From Caldilineales bacterium (GTDB lineage Bacteria; Chloroflexota; Anaerolineae; J102): a stretch of DNA of 45,553 bases. The stretch covers positions 1 to 45,553 of the forward strand of contig JAGFJG010000001.1 of NCBI GenBank assembly GCA_024102915.1, written 5' to 3'. Position numbers and translations under genes: made by a program. Within the stretch, counting starts at the first letter, position 1. Each line of letters opens with the position of its first letter. Below, in pieces: positions 1 through 7,169 of this stretch. The notes beneath the pieces are model-generated. The model was not told where the DNA came from and did not search any database. It saw only the letters and a program-made list of their open reading frames with translations.

Positions 1-26
1 CGGCCAGTGTGATAAGTTCGGTCATG
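1..26 (-). CDS. Possible start of a further minus-strand gene, cut by the window edge
   Basis: An ATG at 26-24 on the minus strand opens a frame reading M-T-E-L-I-T-L-A to the window edge. It would be the next gene after the Wzz-like gene at 109-825 in the same direction. No convincing ribosome-binding site is visible. Eight codons are too few to identify a product, so this is only a plausible start. Confidence 0.2.
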
Positions 27-50
27 GGTTAGGTGTCGGGTAAATGGTTA

Positions 51-106
51 TCAGTGGGCAGTATTCAGTGGTCAGTAATCAGCGACCACCGATCACCGAT
101 CACTGA
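51..106. repeat. Degenerate heptamer array, 8 units
   Basis: Eight consecutive 7-base units run without slippage from 51 to 106. Examples are TCAGTGG, GCAGTAT and TCACTGA, each differing from its neighbour at one to three bases. The array sits directly downstream of the stop codon (109-111, minus strand) of the Wzz-like gene. The period is exactly 7 throughout. Other intergenic spacers in this window hold arrays of the same period but of a different unit. Confidence 0.8.
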
Positions 107-108
107 CT

Positions 109-825
109 TCAGGTTTGCGGCACGGGGCTTTGGGACTGCGCGGCTTTGCGAGTGGCGGCGGCTTTATCAGATTCGCCGGGCGGGATAGCCCCCAGCACGT
201 TTAATGCCAGGACGCGTTCCACGTCTTCGGGCGTGCGGATGACCCCCGACTCCAACCATTCCAGGCCGATGACGATGAGCACACCGACCAGCGCGCCCAG
301 AATCAAACCGGCCAGCGCATTCATGCGAGGATTGGGCCGCCACTGGGGCGCGTCGCGGGCGTTGTCGACGATGGTGACGTCGATGCGGTCGCGCTTATCC
401 TGCTCCTGATTCCAGGCTTCGCGCTCATCCACAAAAATCTGGGCCATGGTTTGCACGATCAGGATAGCCGTCTGCGGGTCAGGGTCTTTGGACACGATCT
501 CGATCAGAAAACGGTCGGGTTCGGGATTCGCCTCAACCTCAGCCAGCAACTCGTAGGAGTTCATGTCCAACTGCGCCTGGTCGATGACCTTCTGCGCCAT
601 GCGATGGGTCATCAAATTCGTCTGGAAGTTGCGCAGCAGGTCTTTGGTGGAATTGCTCAGGCCCCAATCGGCTCGCGCCGGCAGCACGCTGACCAGGATG
701 CGCGAGCGATAGGATGGCTCTTGCAGACGGCTGAAACCGAAGGCGGCGATACCGGCGATGATCGCCGTTACGACGATAATCCAGCCGCGTTTACGTAATA
801 TCTTGAGATATGTCTTGATTTCCAT
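109..825 (-). CDS. Wzz-type polysaccharide chain-length determinant protein
   Basis: The 238-residue protein has the layout of polysaccharide co-polymerases (Wzz / YveK-CapA type). A short cytoplasmic N-terminus (MEIKTYLKILRKRGW) is followed by a membrane segment at about 15-32, an extracytoplasmic domain, and a second membrane segment at about 165-188. The cytoplasmic tail contains the R-T-P-E-D-V-E stretch and ends near a proline-containing P-P-G-E motif. No Walker motif or tyrosine cluster follows, so the autokinase part is absent here. Such proteins set the length of exported polysaccharide chains by working with the polymerase. The ATG at 825 has AAGGA nine bases upstream (835-839). A second Wzz-like gene lies 172 bases upstream on the same strand. 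The polymerase partner may be the Wzy-like protein at 5657-7138. Confidence 0.88.
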   Translation of the reverse strand: MEIKTYLKILRKRGWIIVVTAIIAGIAAFGFSRLQEPSYRSRILVSVLPARADWGLSNSTKDLLRNFQTNLMTHRMAQKVIDQAQLDMNSYELLAEVEANPEPDRFLIEIVSKDPDPQTAILIVQTMAQIFVDEREAWNQEQDKRDRIDVTIVDNARDAPQWRPNPRMNALAGLILGALVGVLIVIGLEWLESGVIRTPEDVERVLALNVLGAIPPGESDKAAATRKAAQSQSPVPQT

Positions 826-997
826 GAGTGGCGGTCCTTGGGCGTACTCACCCGGTTGAGGGGTGCGCCCGCCGTCGGGGGTAAGTTTAGCGCTCTATTC
901 TAGCATATGCGCCAGATGTGCAGGAATCATGTCGCTTACGATCACAGCTTGCGATGGATTCATCTCAGAGCCACGAAGCGCTCGTTTCGCTCGTTTC

Positions 998-1684
998 TCA
1001 CTTGCGCGGCACTTCACCCATCACGGAAATGCCGAGAGCTTCCAGATCAGCGCGGCCCCGAATGCGATCATCCAGATATTCCAGCAAGAAGATCAGCCCG
1101 ATCCCGGCCACAAACGCCAGCGCCAACCGCAGGGGCAGGTCCAGGCGTTGGCGTAATCCCGGCCCGATTTCAGCGACCCCGCCTCTGTTGATCAGGTACA
1201 CGGCACCCTGGTTGGCCAGCAGCCGCGGCATGAACTGGTCGGCGTCCTGTTCCAGAGTAGCGGCGGCAGCATCGGCGATGAGCTGCAACTGGTCGGGATC
1301 ACTGCCATACACGGTCAGTTGCAGGATACGGTGCAATGTGCCGGTTTGGGTGCTGCCCTGAATCGTCCCGGCAGCCACCGATATGCCCTGGTCGGCCAGT
1401 CGGGCCGAGACGGCGTTAGCAAACTCCGAGCCTTTGACCACGGCGGCAAAGTCGTCGATCAAGTATTCGGAGGCGAGGGCGCTATAGTAGCCATCGTAGT
1501 TGTACTCGGTATTATTCTCTTGCGGGCGCACACCCACGCTGAACGACATGCCCAGAGCGTAGGCAGGGGGACGAGGCTGCCAGGGTTTCTGGCTAATGAG
1601 GGTGAAGGCCAGCGTCAGCAGCAGGAGGATGGCAAGTATCCACCAGCGCCGCCGGATCACCGCCCAATAATAGCGCAATTCCAT
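998..1684 (-). CDS. Second Wzz-type chain-length determinant protein
   Basis: This 228-residue protein has the same plan as its neighbour at 109-825. It has an N-terminal M-E-L-R-Y-Y-W-A-V-I-R-R-R-W-W segment, a membrane helix at about 15-32, an external domain of about 150 residues, and a second helix at about 185-205. A short tail follows with D-D-R-I-R-G-R-A-D-L-E and a final G-E-V-P. The sequence differs a good deal from the first copy, so this is an old pair rather than a recent duplication. No kinase domain is present. The ATG at 1684 lacks an obvious Shine-Dalgarno. It lies 67 bases after the SpoIIE-type phosphatase gene and may be read from the same transcript. The two proteins could form a mixed co-polymerase or serve two polysaccharides. 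Confidence 0.85.
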   Translation of the reverse strand: MELRYYWAVIRRRWWILAILLLLTLAFTLISQKPWQPRPPAYALGMSFSVGVRPQENNTEYNYDGYYSALASEYLIDDFAAVVKGSEFANAVSARLADQGISVAAGTIQGSTQTGTLHRILQLTVYGSDPDQLQLIADAAAATLEQDADQFMPRLLANQGAVYLINRGGVAEIGPGLRQRLDLPLRLALAFVAGIGLIFLLEYLDDRIRGRADLEALGISVMGEVPRK

Positions 1685-1751
1685 AAAATCAAGTGTCAGG
1701 CATCCTTACGTCCATGTCAAATTGACGATGGAAATCGGGCGACGACTCCAC

Positions 1752-4580
1752 CTATGGGTCAGGCTGGCGGCGGACAACCACCAGCGTAAAATCATCGAAC
1801 GCTGACGATTTGCCTTCCCAGGCGCGCACGGCTGCGTGAATCTGCCTGAGCATCTCATCAGCCGGCAGGCCCTGATGCTGCAGAATGGTTTGCACGAGTC
1901 GTTCTTCGTCGAACAAAACCATGTCGCTGTTCACGGCGTCGATAATGCCGTCGGTGTAGATTATCAGGTATTCGCCAGGCCCCAATTCCGTCGCATGTTC
2001 TTCGATACGTATGTCTGGGAAAACCCCCAGCACTGTGCCTCGCCCGCGCAGAAAGGTGACGCCCTCGCCGCCCGCTTTCAAGGCCAGCCCATGGCCGCCC
2101 GACGCATAGGTTACAGTGTGGCGGGCAGGGTCCAGCACGGCGAAATAGATCGAGACGAACATGTCCGAATAGCTGTTGTCGAGGATGGCCGTGTTGACCC
2201 GCAGCAGGGCGCGGGCGGGCGAAGGATTGCGGGAGGTTACCAGGCGCATGGTCGTGCGGCTCAGGGCCATGTACAGGGCGGCGGGGATGCCTTTGTCGGC
2301 GACATCGGCCACCACCAGCCCCAAGCGCCCGGCGGCAAGCGGGATGAAGTCATAGAAGTCGCCGCCGATCTGGTAGGCTGGCTCCCAACGGGCGGCGATC
2401 TCGTAGCCGGGGATGGATGGGATGGATTCGGGCAGGAAGCCTTGCTGAATAGAGCGAGCGACCTGCAATTCGGCATCCAGACGCTGGCGCACGATCTCGA
2501 CCCGCTGCAAACGAGCGCGCTCGATGGCGACAGCCGCCTGGTTGGCGATGCCGCTGAGAATGTCGAGCAGACGAGAGTTTTGCACGCGGCTGCCCGTGGC
2601 GGTATCGACCAACATCACGCCTACGACCCTGTCATCGGCCACGAGCGGCAACCCCACCCATCCGCCCGCGCCGATGATCTCGGCCCATTCGTCCGGAACC
2701 AATTCATGATATTCACCGGCGGAATCGAGCAAGGGCGTTCGGGTTTGCAGGAGATGGTCGAGCAAGGGCAGGATGACAGGGGCACTGGCGCCGTCCGGGT
2801 CGGGCAGGGGCCAGGGTGACAAAGTGCGTTCGAGCGAGTGGCTGATCCCCAGCATGAACTGATCGCTCTGGGCTTTGCGCAGGAAAATCGTACAGCGGTC
2901 GAGCCCGGAAAGGACGGTGGTGAGGCGGGCGACGATATCCAGGGTTTCGGCCAGATCGCCTGCCCGGCCCATGGCTTCCGCCACCTGCAATAATGCCGTG
3001 CTCACCCAGGCCTCTTCGCGCTGGGCGGCGATAAGCTGGGCGTTCTCGATGGCGGAGGCCGACTGATCGGCAATCCCTTTCAAAAGCGCCAGCCGCGTTT
3101 CGATGGCCGGGCCATCACGCTCCTCCACCGACACCGCCATCATCCCGATCAGATCGCCTTTCGCCTGCAACGGCAGAAAAGCCAACGCGTCGGCCAGCAA
3201 AGCCTGTGCAGTCATGGGTGCGAGCAATTCGTCGATCTGGGCGCCGCGGGCGATGACGGGCTGGCGGGTGGAATCCACCAGCCGCAGCACGGGGTTCTCA
3301 TCCCATTCCAGCGGTTGGCGAGTGAACAGGCGAATCATTTCCTCGTGGATGCCCCAGTGTCCCATCGGTTCGAACGCGTCACCCCCTTCCGCCCGCAGCC
3401 AGATGGCGGCGGTGACGACCCCGGTCAGCAAAGGCGCCAGGCGGACGACGGTCTCCACCACGTCGCCAAGTTCGGTCAGCCGGTTTGTGGCTTCGCCCAC
3501 CTCCAGCAGCGCCACCGTGATCCAGGCATCTTCCTGCACCTGGGCATAGAGCCGGGCATTGGCCACAGCCAGGGCGACGGCTTCGGCCAGGGAATTGAGG
3601 ACAAACTGGTCTTCGTCGTCGAAATCGTCCACCTCGTTGCTCTGGACATCGAGCACGCCCAGCACGTCCTGTTCCCACAGCAAGGGGATAGCGATCTCGC
3701 TGCGGGTGTCGGGCAACAGGTGGGGGTCATCCGGCACATAGAGCGGGTCAACCGAAACGTCCGGGGCCGCCCAGGTCTTGCCGTGGGCGGCCGTCCAGCC
3801 GATGATTCCCTCCCGGCCGATCCGGACATAGCGCCCGATTTTGCGCCATTGCTCGTGGGTGGCATCGCCGCTCGATGCTCGAAACACCGCCCGATCGCTG
3901 CCCTCCTCCACCACATAAATCTGGACGTGATAATAATCGAAGGCTTCGGCGATGACATCGACAACATGGGAGAGGAGGCCGTCGAGATCGAGGATCGAGG
4001 TGAGCGAACGAGTGACCTCGGCGATGGTTTGCAGCAGGTTGGTGCGCCAGCGAGCGGCGCGCAGGAGTCGTCCGGCGTGGATGGCCGCCGCCGCCTGATT
4101 GGCCAGGATTTTCAACTGCCAGAGGTGGTCGGAGGTGAGCACATCGGCCTGTTCGTTTTGCACCGAGAGCGCGCCAAAAACTTCATCCCCCACCACCAGC
4201 GGCACAAACACGGCTGAGCGAGGCGGGTTGGGGCTGTCGTAGCTGGGTTGGGCAGGCAGATAATCCCAATCGCGCTGGAAATCCCCCACCAGCAAAGATT
4301 CCTTGGTCTGGCGCAACCAGCCGATGATCCCCTGCGCTACGGGCGTTTCAAAATAGCTGGATGGCAGCGCTTCACCCTGACGATTCCAGGCGTGCAGTTG
4401 AGAGCCCTCGTCATGGAAAAGCAGTAAATGGATACGGCCTGGCGGCAGCAATCGCCGCACTTGCTGTTGTAGATTGTCCAATATCGCCTGTTCGTCCGTC
4501 CGCACCCGCGCCAGCGCCTGACTGGCCGCCTGCAATTCGATCAGCGCGGTGGGTGTCCCGGCCAGGCTGCCGCCGTTCAT
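1752..4580 (-). CDS. 4xGAF sensor PP2C/SpoIIE-type serine phosphatase
   Basis: This 942-residue soluble protein has four successive GAF-like domains (about 20-175, 180-345, 350-515 and 522-690), a helical linker, and a C-terminal PP2C/SpoIIE domain (about 715-940). The phosphatase metal-site motifs are intact: GGDFYD near 738, DVADKG, GGH and YTDGI. Such enzymes (RsbU/RsbP type) dephosphorylate an anti-anti-sigma STAS protein when their sensor domains are engaged. The STAS protein and its kinase lie directly upstream. The ATG at 4580 overlaps the kinase stop as ATGA, which indicates translational coupling. No membrane segment is visible, so the input should be a cytoplasmic ligand or a light or redox cofactor. 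The ligands cannot be told from sequence. Having four GAF domains is more than most SpoIIE phosphatases carry. Confidence 0.92.
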   Translation of the reverse strand: MNGGSLAGTPTALIELQAASQALARVRTDEQAILDNLQQQVRRLLPPGRIHLLLFHDEGSQLHAWNRQGEALPSSYFETPVAQGIIGWLRQTKESLLVGDFQRDWDYLPAQPSYDSPNPPRSAVFVPLVVGDEVFGALSVQNEQADVLTSDHLWQLKILANQAAAAIHAGRLLRAARWRTNLLQTIAEVTRSLTSILDLDGLLSHVVDVIAEAFDYYHVQIYVVEEGSDRAVFRASSGDATHEQWRKIGRYVRIGREGIIGWTAAHGKTWAAPDVSVDPLYVPDDPHLLPDTRSEIAIPLLWEQDVLGVLDVQSNEVDDFDDEDQFVLNSLAEAVALAVANARLYAQVQEDAWITVALLEVGEATNRLTELGDVVETVVRLAPLLTGVVTAAIWLRAEGGDAFEPMGHWGIHEEMIRLFTRQPLEWDENPVLRLVDSTRQPVIARGAQIDELLAPMTAQALLADALAFLPLQAKGDLIGMMAVSVEERDGPAIETRLALLKGIADQSASAIENAQLIAAQREEAWVSTALLQVAEAMGRAGDLAETLDIVARLTTVLSGLDRCTIFLRKAQSDQFMLGISHSLERTLSPWPLPDPDGASAPVILPLLDHLLQTRTPLLDSAGEYHELVPDEWAEIIGAGGWVGLPLVADDRVVGVMLVDTATGSRVQNSRLLDILSGIANQAAVAIERARLQRVEIVRQRLDAELQVARSIQQGFLPESIPSIPGYEIAARWEPAYQIGGDFYDFIPLAAGRLGLVVADVADKGIPAALYMALSRTTMRLVTSRNPSPARALLRVNTAILDNSYSDMFVSIYFAVLDPARHTVTYASGGHGLALKAGGEGVTFLRGRGTVLGVFPDIRIEEHATELGPGEYLIIYTDGIIDAVNSDMVLFDEERLVQTILQHQGLPADEMLRQIHAAVRAWEGKSSAFDDFTLVVVRRQPDP

Positions 4581-4999
4581 GTCACCACATTCCGTTTGAT
4601 CATCAGTACCCGGTTGCCGTCACTCTCGAAGCTGAAGCGCACCTCGTCCATCAATTGCTGCATAAAGTGGATGCCGAGACCGCCGATTGGTCGTTCGGCC
4701 AGTTCAGCGGTCACATCGGGCCTGGCGACATTCCCTGGATCGAAAGGCTGACCCCAATCACGCAACTCGACCTGAACATCCCGACCATCTAAACGGCATG
4801 TGATTTCCAAACCATCGCCAGCGCCGTTGTAGGCATGCTCGATGATGTTGGTGGCGGCTTCTTCCACCGCCAGCCGAATGGCAAATTGGGCGTCCGCGTT
4901 CACATGCCAGCTCGCACAGCACTCATCGACGTACTGTGCGATGCTGGGCAGGCTTTCAAATTCAGCCGGAAAAAGACTTATCCGGACGCGTGCGTTCAT
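4577..4999 (-). CDS. RsbW-like anti-sigma factor serine kinase
   Basis: This protein of about 140 residues has a GHKL ATPase fold of the RsbW/SpoIIAB type. The N-box is L-A-V-E-E-A-A-T-N-I-I-E-H-A-Y, the G1 box is D-W-G-Q-P-F-D-P, and the G2 box is G-G-L-G-I-H-F-M. In this family the kinase binds a sigma factor and phosphorylates the STAS antagonist. No sigma-factor gene lies nearby, so the target may be elsewhere or may not be a sigma factor. I place the start at the ATG at 4999, preceded by AGGGGG at 5005-5010. A GTG at 5014 in the same frame would add five residues. The gene lies between the STAS gene (gap about 56 bases) and the phosphatase gene (ATGA overlap). Confidence 0.9.
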   Translation of the reverse strand: MNARVRISLFPAEFESLPSIAQYVDECCASWHVNADAQFAIRLAVEEAATNIIEHAYNGAGDGLEITCRLDGRDVQVELRDWGQPFDPGNVARPDVTAELAERPIGGLGIHFMQQLMDEVRFSFESDGNRVLMIKRNVVT

Positions 5000-5055
5000 A
5001 AGCGCCCCCTGCACTTTGGCGTTGCCGGGGGCAGCGAAATGTGAAGTGGATTGGT

Positions 5056-5409
5056 CTAGAAACTGCCGACAGCTTCGCTTTCAGACTCGAATTGCTTGAA
5101 TAGCTCGTCCAGCCCGGCCAGTTTGAGAACCTTCTGCACGGCATCGGGCGTCTCCGCCAGACGCAGGTCGCCACGATGAAGCGTGGAACGACACTCCTTG
5201 GCTGTGTTGACCAGAACACGCAAAGCTGCAGAACTGATGAATGTAACCGCGGAGAGGTTCAACACAAGATTGTAGGTACCGGCGTCCATCGATTGTTTCA
5301 GCGCCCCTTCGAATTCGGCGGAAGAGTCGCCGCCCAGACGCCCGCCGACGCGGTAAACATCACAGCGTTTGAGTTCCTGACGTTCAAATGTGGCATTGGT
5401 TGCGGTCAT
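5056..5409 (-). CDS. STAS-domain anti-sigma factor antagonist
   Basis: This 117-residue protein is a single STAS domain of the RsbV/SpoIIAA type. The phosphorylatable serine lies in the motif F-I-S-S-A-A-L-R-V-L at about 58-67, after the buried strand Y-N-L-V-L-N-L-S-A-V-T. In the partner-switch cycle the unphosphorylated form binds the RsbW-like kinase and frees its target. The SpoIIE-type phosphatase regenerates that form. The ATG at 5409 has a near-perfect ribosome-binding site, AAGGAGGA, at about 5413-5421. This is the strongest site of the three module genes and fits with the antagonist being made in excess. It is the first gene of the three-gene unit. Confidence 0.92.
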   Translation of the reverse strand: MTATNATFERQELKRCDVYRVGGRLGGDSSAEFEGALKQSMDAGTYNLVLNLSAVTFISSAALRVLVNTAKECRSTLHRGDLRLAETPDAVQKVLKLAGLDELFKQFESESEAVGSF

Positions 5410-5493
5410 TAAGTCCTCCTTCGTGGTCGGCTGTGCTCAGAAATGTGATGGAAATGGGAGATGAGAACGTAGCTGTTCATCTTATTTTTGGGC

Positions 5494-5560
5494 CTCACGC
5501 AAAGCCGCTAAGCCGCAAAGTTTTCAAGATTTTCTTGGCGTCTCTGCGCCTTTGCGTGAG
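5494..5560. repeat. Imperfect palindrome built on an 8-base unit (CGCAAAG type)
   Basis: The 11-base ends CTCACGCAAAG (5494-5504) and CTTTGCGTGAG (5550-5560) are perfect inverted repeats. Inside, the left arm repeats an 8-base unit (ACGCAAAG, CCGCTAAG, CCGCAAAG), and the right arm carries a degenerate complement. The element fills the middle of the 247-base spacer between the polymerase-like gene's stop and the STAS gene. A shorter relative lies at 20859-20901. The transcript could fold into one long hairpin. I see no U-tract, so it is not a typical terminator. I see nothing else clear in this spacer. Confidence 0.75.
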
Positions 5561-5656
5561 CTATCTTCGAGGCCAGGTGAATTCAGACAAGAGAATACTG
5601 GCGGTGAAACGCTGACTGGAATGGGTGCAGGCGGGAATGAGAGGCAATGCGCGGGG

Positions 5657-7138
5657 CTACGTACTTCGATCCGTCGCCCGAACGCTGGCTATCTCCGCTT
5701 GTTCGCGGGCGAGACCGACGGCAGCCATGCCTATGCCCACAGTAATCCACAGCAATGAAGTCATGTGCGGGTAGGTCAGATTGAACAGATAATGGTCGAA
5801 CACGCCCGCGGCCAGCAGGCCGATAATTGCACCCAGGATGCCGATCAGCAGGGCGGCGATCTGTTCATCCGGTTGGCTGCGCAATCCCTGGAACAGGGCG
5901 TTGAGGAAGAAGGCCATGGCCAGCAAAAACACGCCGAGACCGATCAAACCCATGTTCTCGGCCATTAGCAGATAAAGGGAAGATACGCCGATATACAGGT
6001 CGATTTCGGGAACGCCCGTGAAACCGACGCCGAAGACCGGATATCGTGCGATCAGGTTGAGAGCATCTTTGTATTCGCCGAAACGCATCTGGGTCGAGCG
6101 ATCCTGTCCGGCCAACCCCACCAGCATGTATTGCACATACTCCTGGGTGACGGGCAGGACGAGGAAGAGGATGCCGGCGACCAGACCCAAAGCCAGAAGC
6201 TTGCGATAGCGCAGCAGCCCTATCACCACCGCGCCAAATGCGAAGCCAATCATCGAGCCGCGAGACATGGTCAGGAAGAGGCAAGCCAGTTCCAACCCCA
6301 GCATGAGCGCCACCCAACGCCGGGCGAACAGTGGTTTTTCCGTAAATAATTGCGGCAATGTGATCAGCCCAATCAGAATCAGCAGGCCGCCGAACACATT
6401 GGGATCGATGCTGGTGCCGATGGCGCGCATCACGCCTTCCGGATCGTCATTGATGAAGCGCAGAGCGCCAAAGCCGCCGGGATAACCAAAGCGAGCCAGA
6501 CGGTCGAGCGCCCACACCGTCGCGGACTGAGGGATGATGTAGAATAGGATGCCGATGGTGGCTGCGGCGGCTCCACCCAACATCAAAACCCTGGCCAGTA
6601 GGAAGAGTCGGTCGCGCTGGCGGGCGACATTGATCACAACGAAAAAGAGGGTGATGCTGATCACCATCTCCATAAACTGCCGTAAATTGTTGGAAGTTGG
6701 CCGGGCGTATTGCAGGCCCATGGCGAATGTGAAGGCGGCAATGACTAGGAACAGGGCGATCACCAGGCCGATGCTCGATGTCTCCAGCCGCGTTTCAGAG
6801 CGTAATGCGTAAGCCATGATCCAGACCATGAAGGTGGCAAAGATAGCCAGGTCGAGAAAGCTGGGGGTGAATCCGATCTTGAAGGGCAGGGTGGCAAAGG
6901 GCAGCAACGTGCTGATAGCGATGATGCCAACTAACCCCCACAGCGGGCTGCGCAACACTACCCAGCCCGCAATCGCCACAAACGCCAGGGCCAGCGAGAC
7001 GAGGGGGCCAGCCACACCGATCACCAATCCCACCGCCAGCGCGGCCACAACCAACAACGCCCATACCGCGCGCCGCTGGCGTCGCGGATCGGGGTCGATC
7101 AGGATGGCTTGAAAACGTGAATACGTGGTCTGAAACAT
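5657..7138 (-). CDS. O-antigen ligase / Wzy polymerase-like membrane protein
   Basis: The protein of about 493 residues has roughly ten to twelve membrane helices and the O-antigen ligase (Wzy_C/WaaL) layout. Pairs of helices fill the first 250 residues, followed by L-T-M-S-R-G-S-M-I-G-F and then a large external loop with G-V-G-F-T-G-V-P-E-I-D-L-Y. After the loop the sequence S-S-L-Y-L-L-M-A-E-N-M-G-L-I-G matches the usual helix-loop pattern (N-x-x-L in many members). Ligases and polymerases of this fold cannot be separated by sequence alone. With two Wzz-like genes nearby, a polymerase role is reasonable. I choose the ATG at 7138; a TTG at 7144 in frame is an alternative. It follows the GT39-like gene by about 31 bases and closes the glycosyltransferase operon. 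Confidence 0.87.
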   Translation of the reverse strand: MFQTTYSRFQAILIDPDPRRQRRAVWALLVVAALAVGLVIGVAGPLVSLALAFVAIAGWVVLRSPLWGLVGIIAISTLLPFATLPFKIGFTPSFLDLAIFATFMVWIMAYALRSETRLETSSIGLVIALFLVIAAFTFAMGLQYARPTSNNLRQFMEMVISITLFFVVINVARQRDRLFLLARVLMLGGAAAATIGILFYIIPQSATVWALDRLARFGYPGGFGALRFINDDPEGVMRAIGTSIDPNVFGGLLILIGLITLPQLFTEKPLFARRWVALMLGLELACLFLTMSRGSMIGFAFGAVVIGLLRYRKLLALGLVAGILFLVLPVTQEYVQYMLVGLAGQDRSTQMRFGEYKDALNLIARYPVFGVGFTGVPEIDLYIGVSSLYLLMAENMGLIGLGVFLLAMAFFLNALFQGLRSQPDEQIAALLIGILGAIIGLLAAGVFDHYLFNLTYPHMTSLLWITVGIGMAAVGLAREQAEIASVRATDRST

Positions 7139-7169
7139 GAACAAATCACCGGGCTATCGACCGCACATT

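Noticed and set aside
51..106. The heptamer array as a CRISPR array
   Set aside because: Units are 7 bases with no spacers, and no cas gene is nearby.
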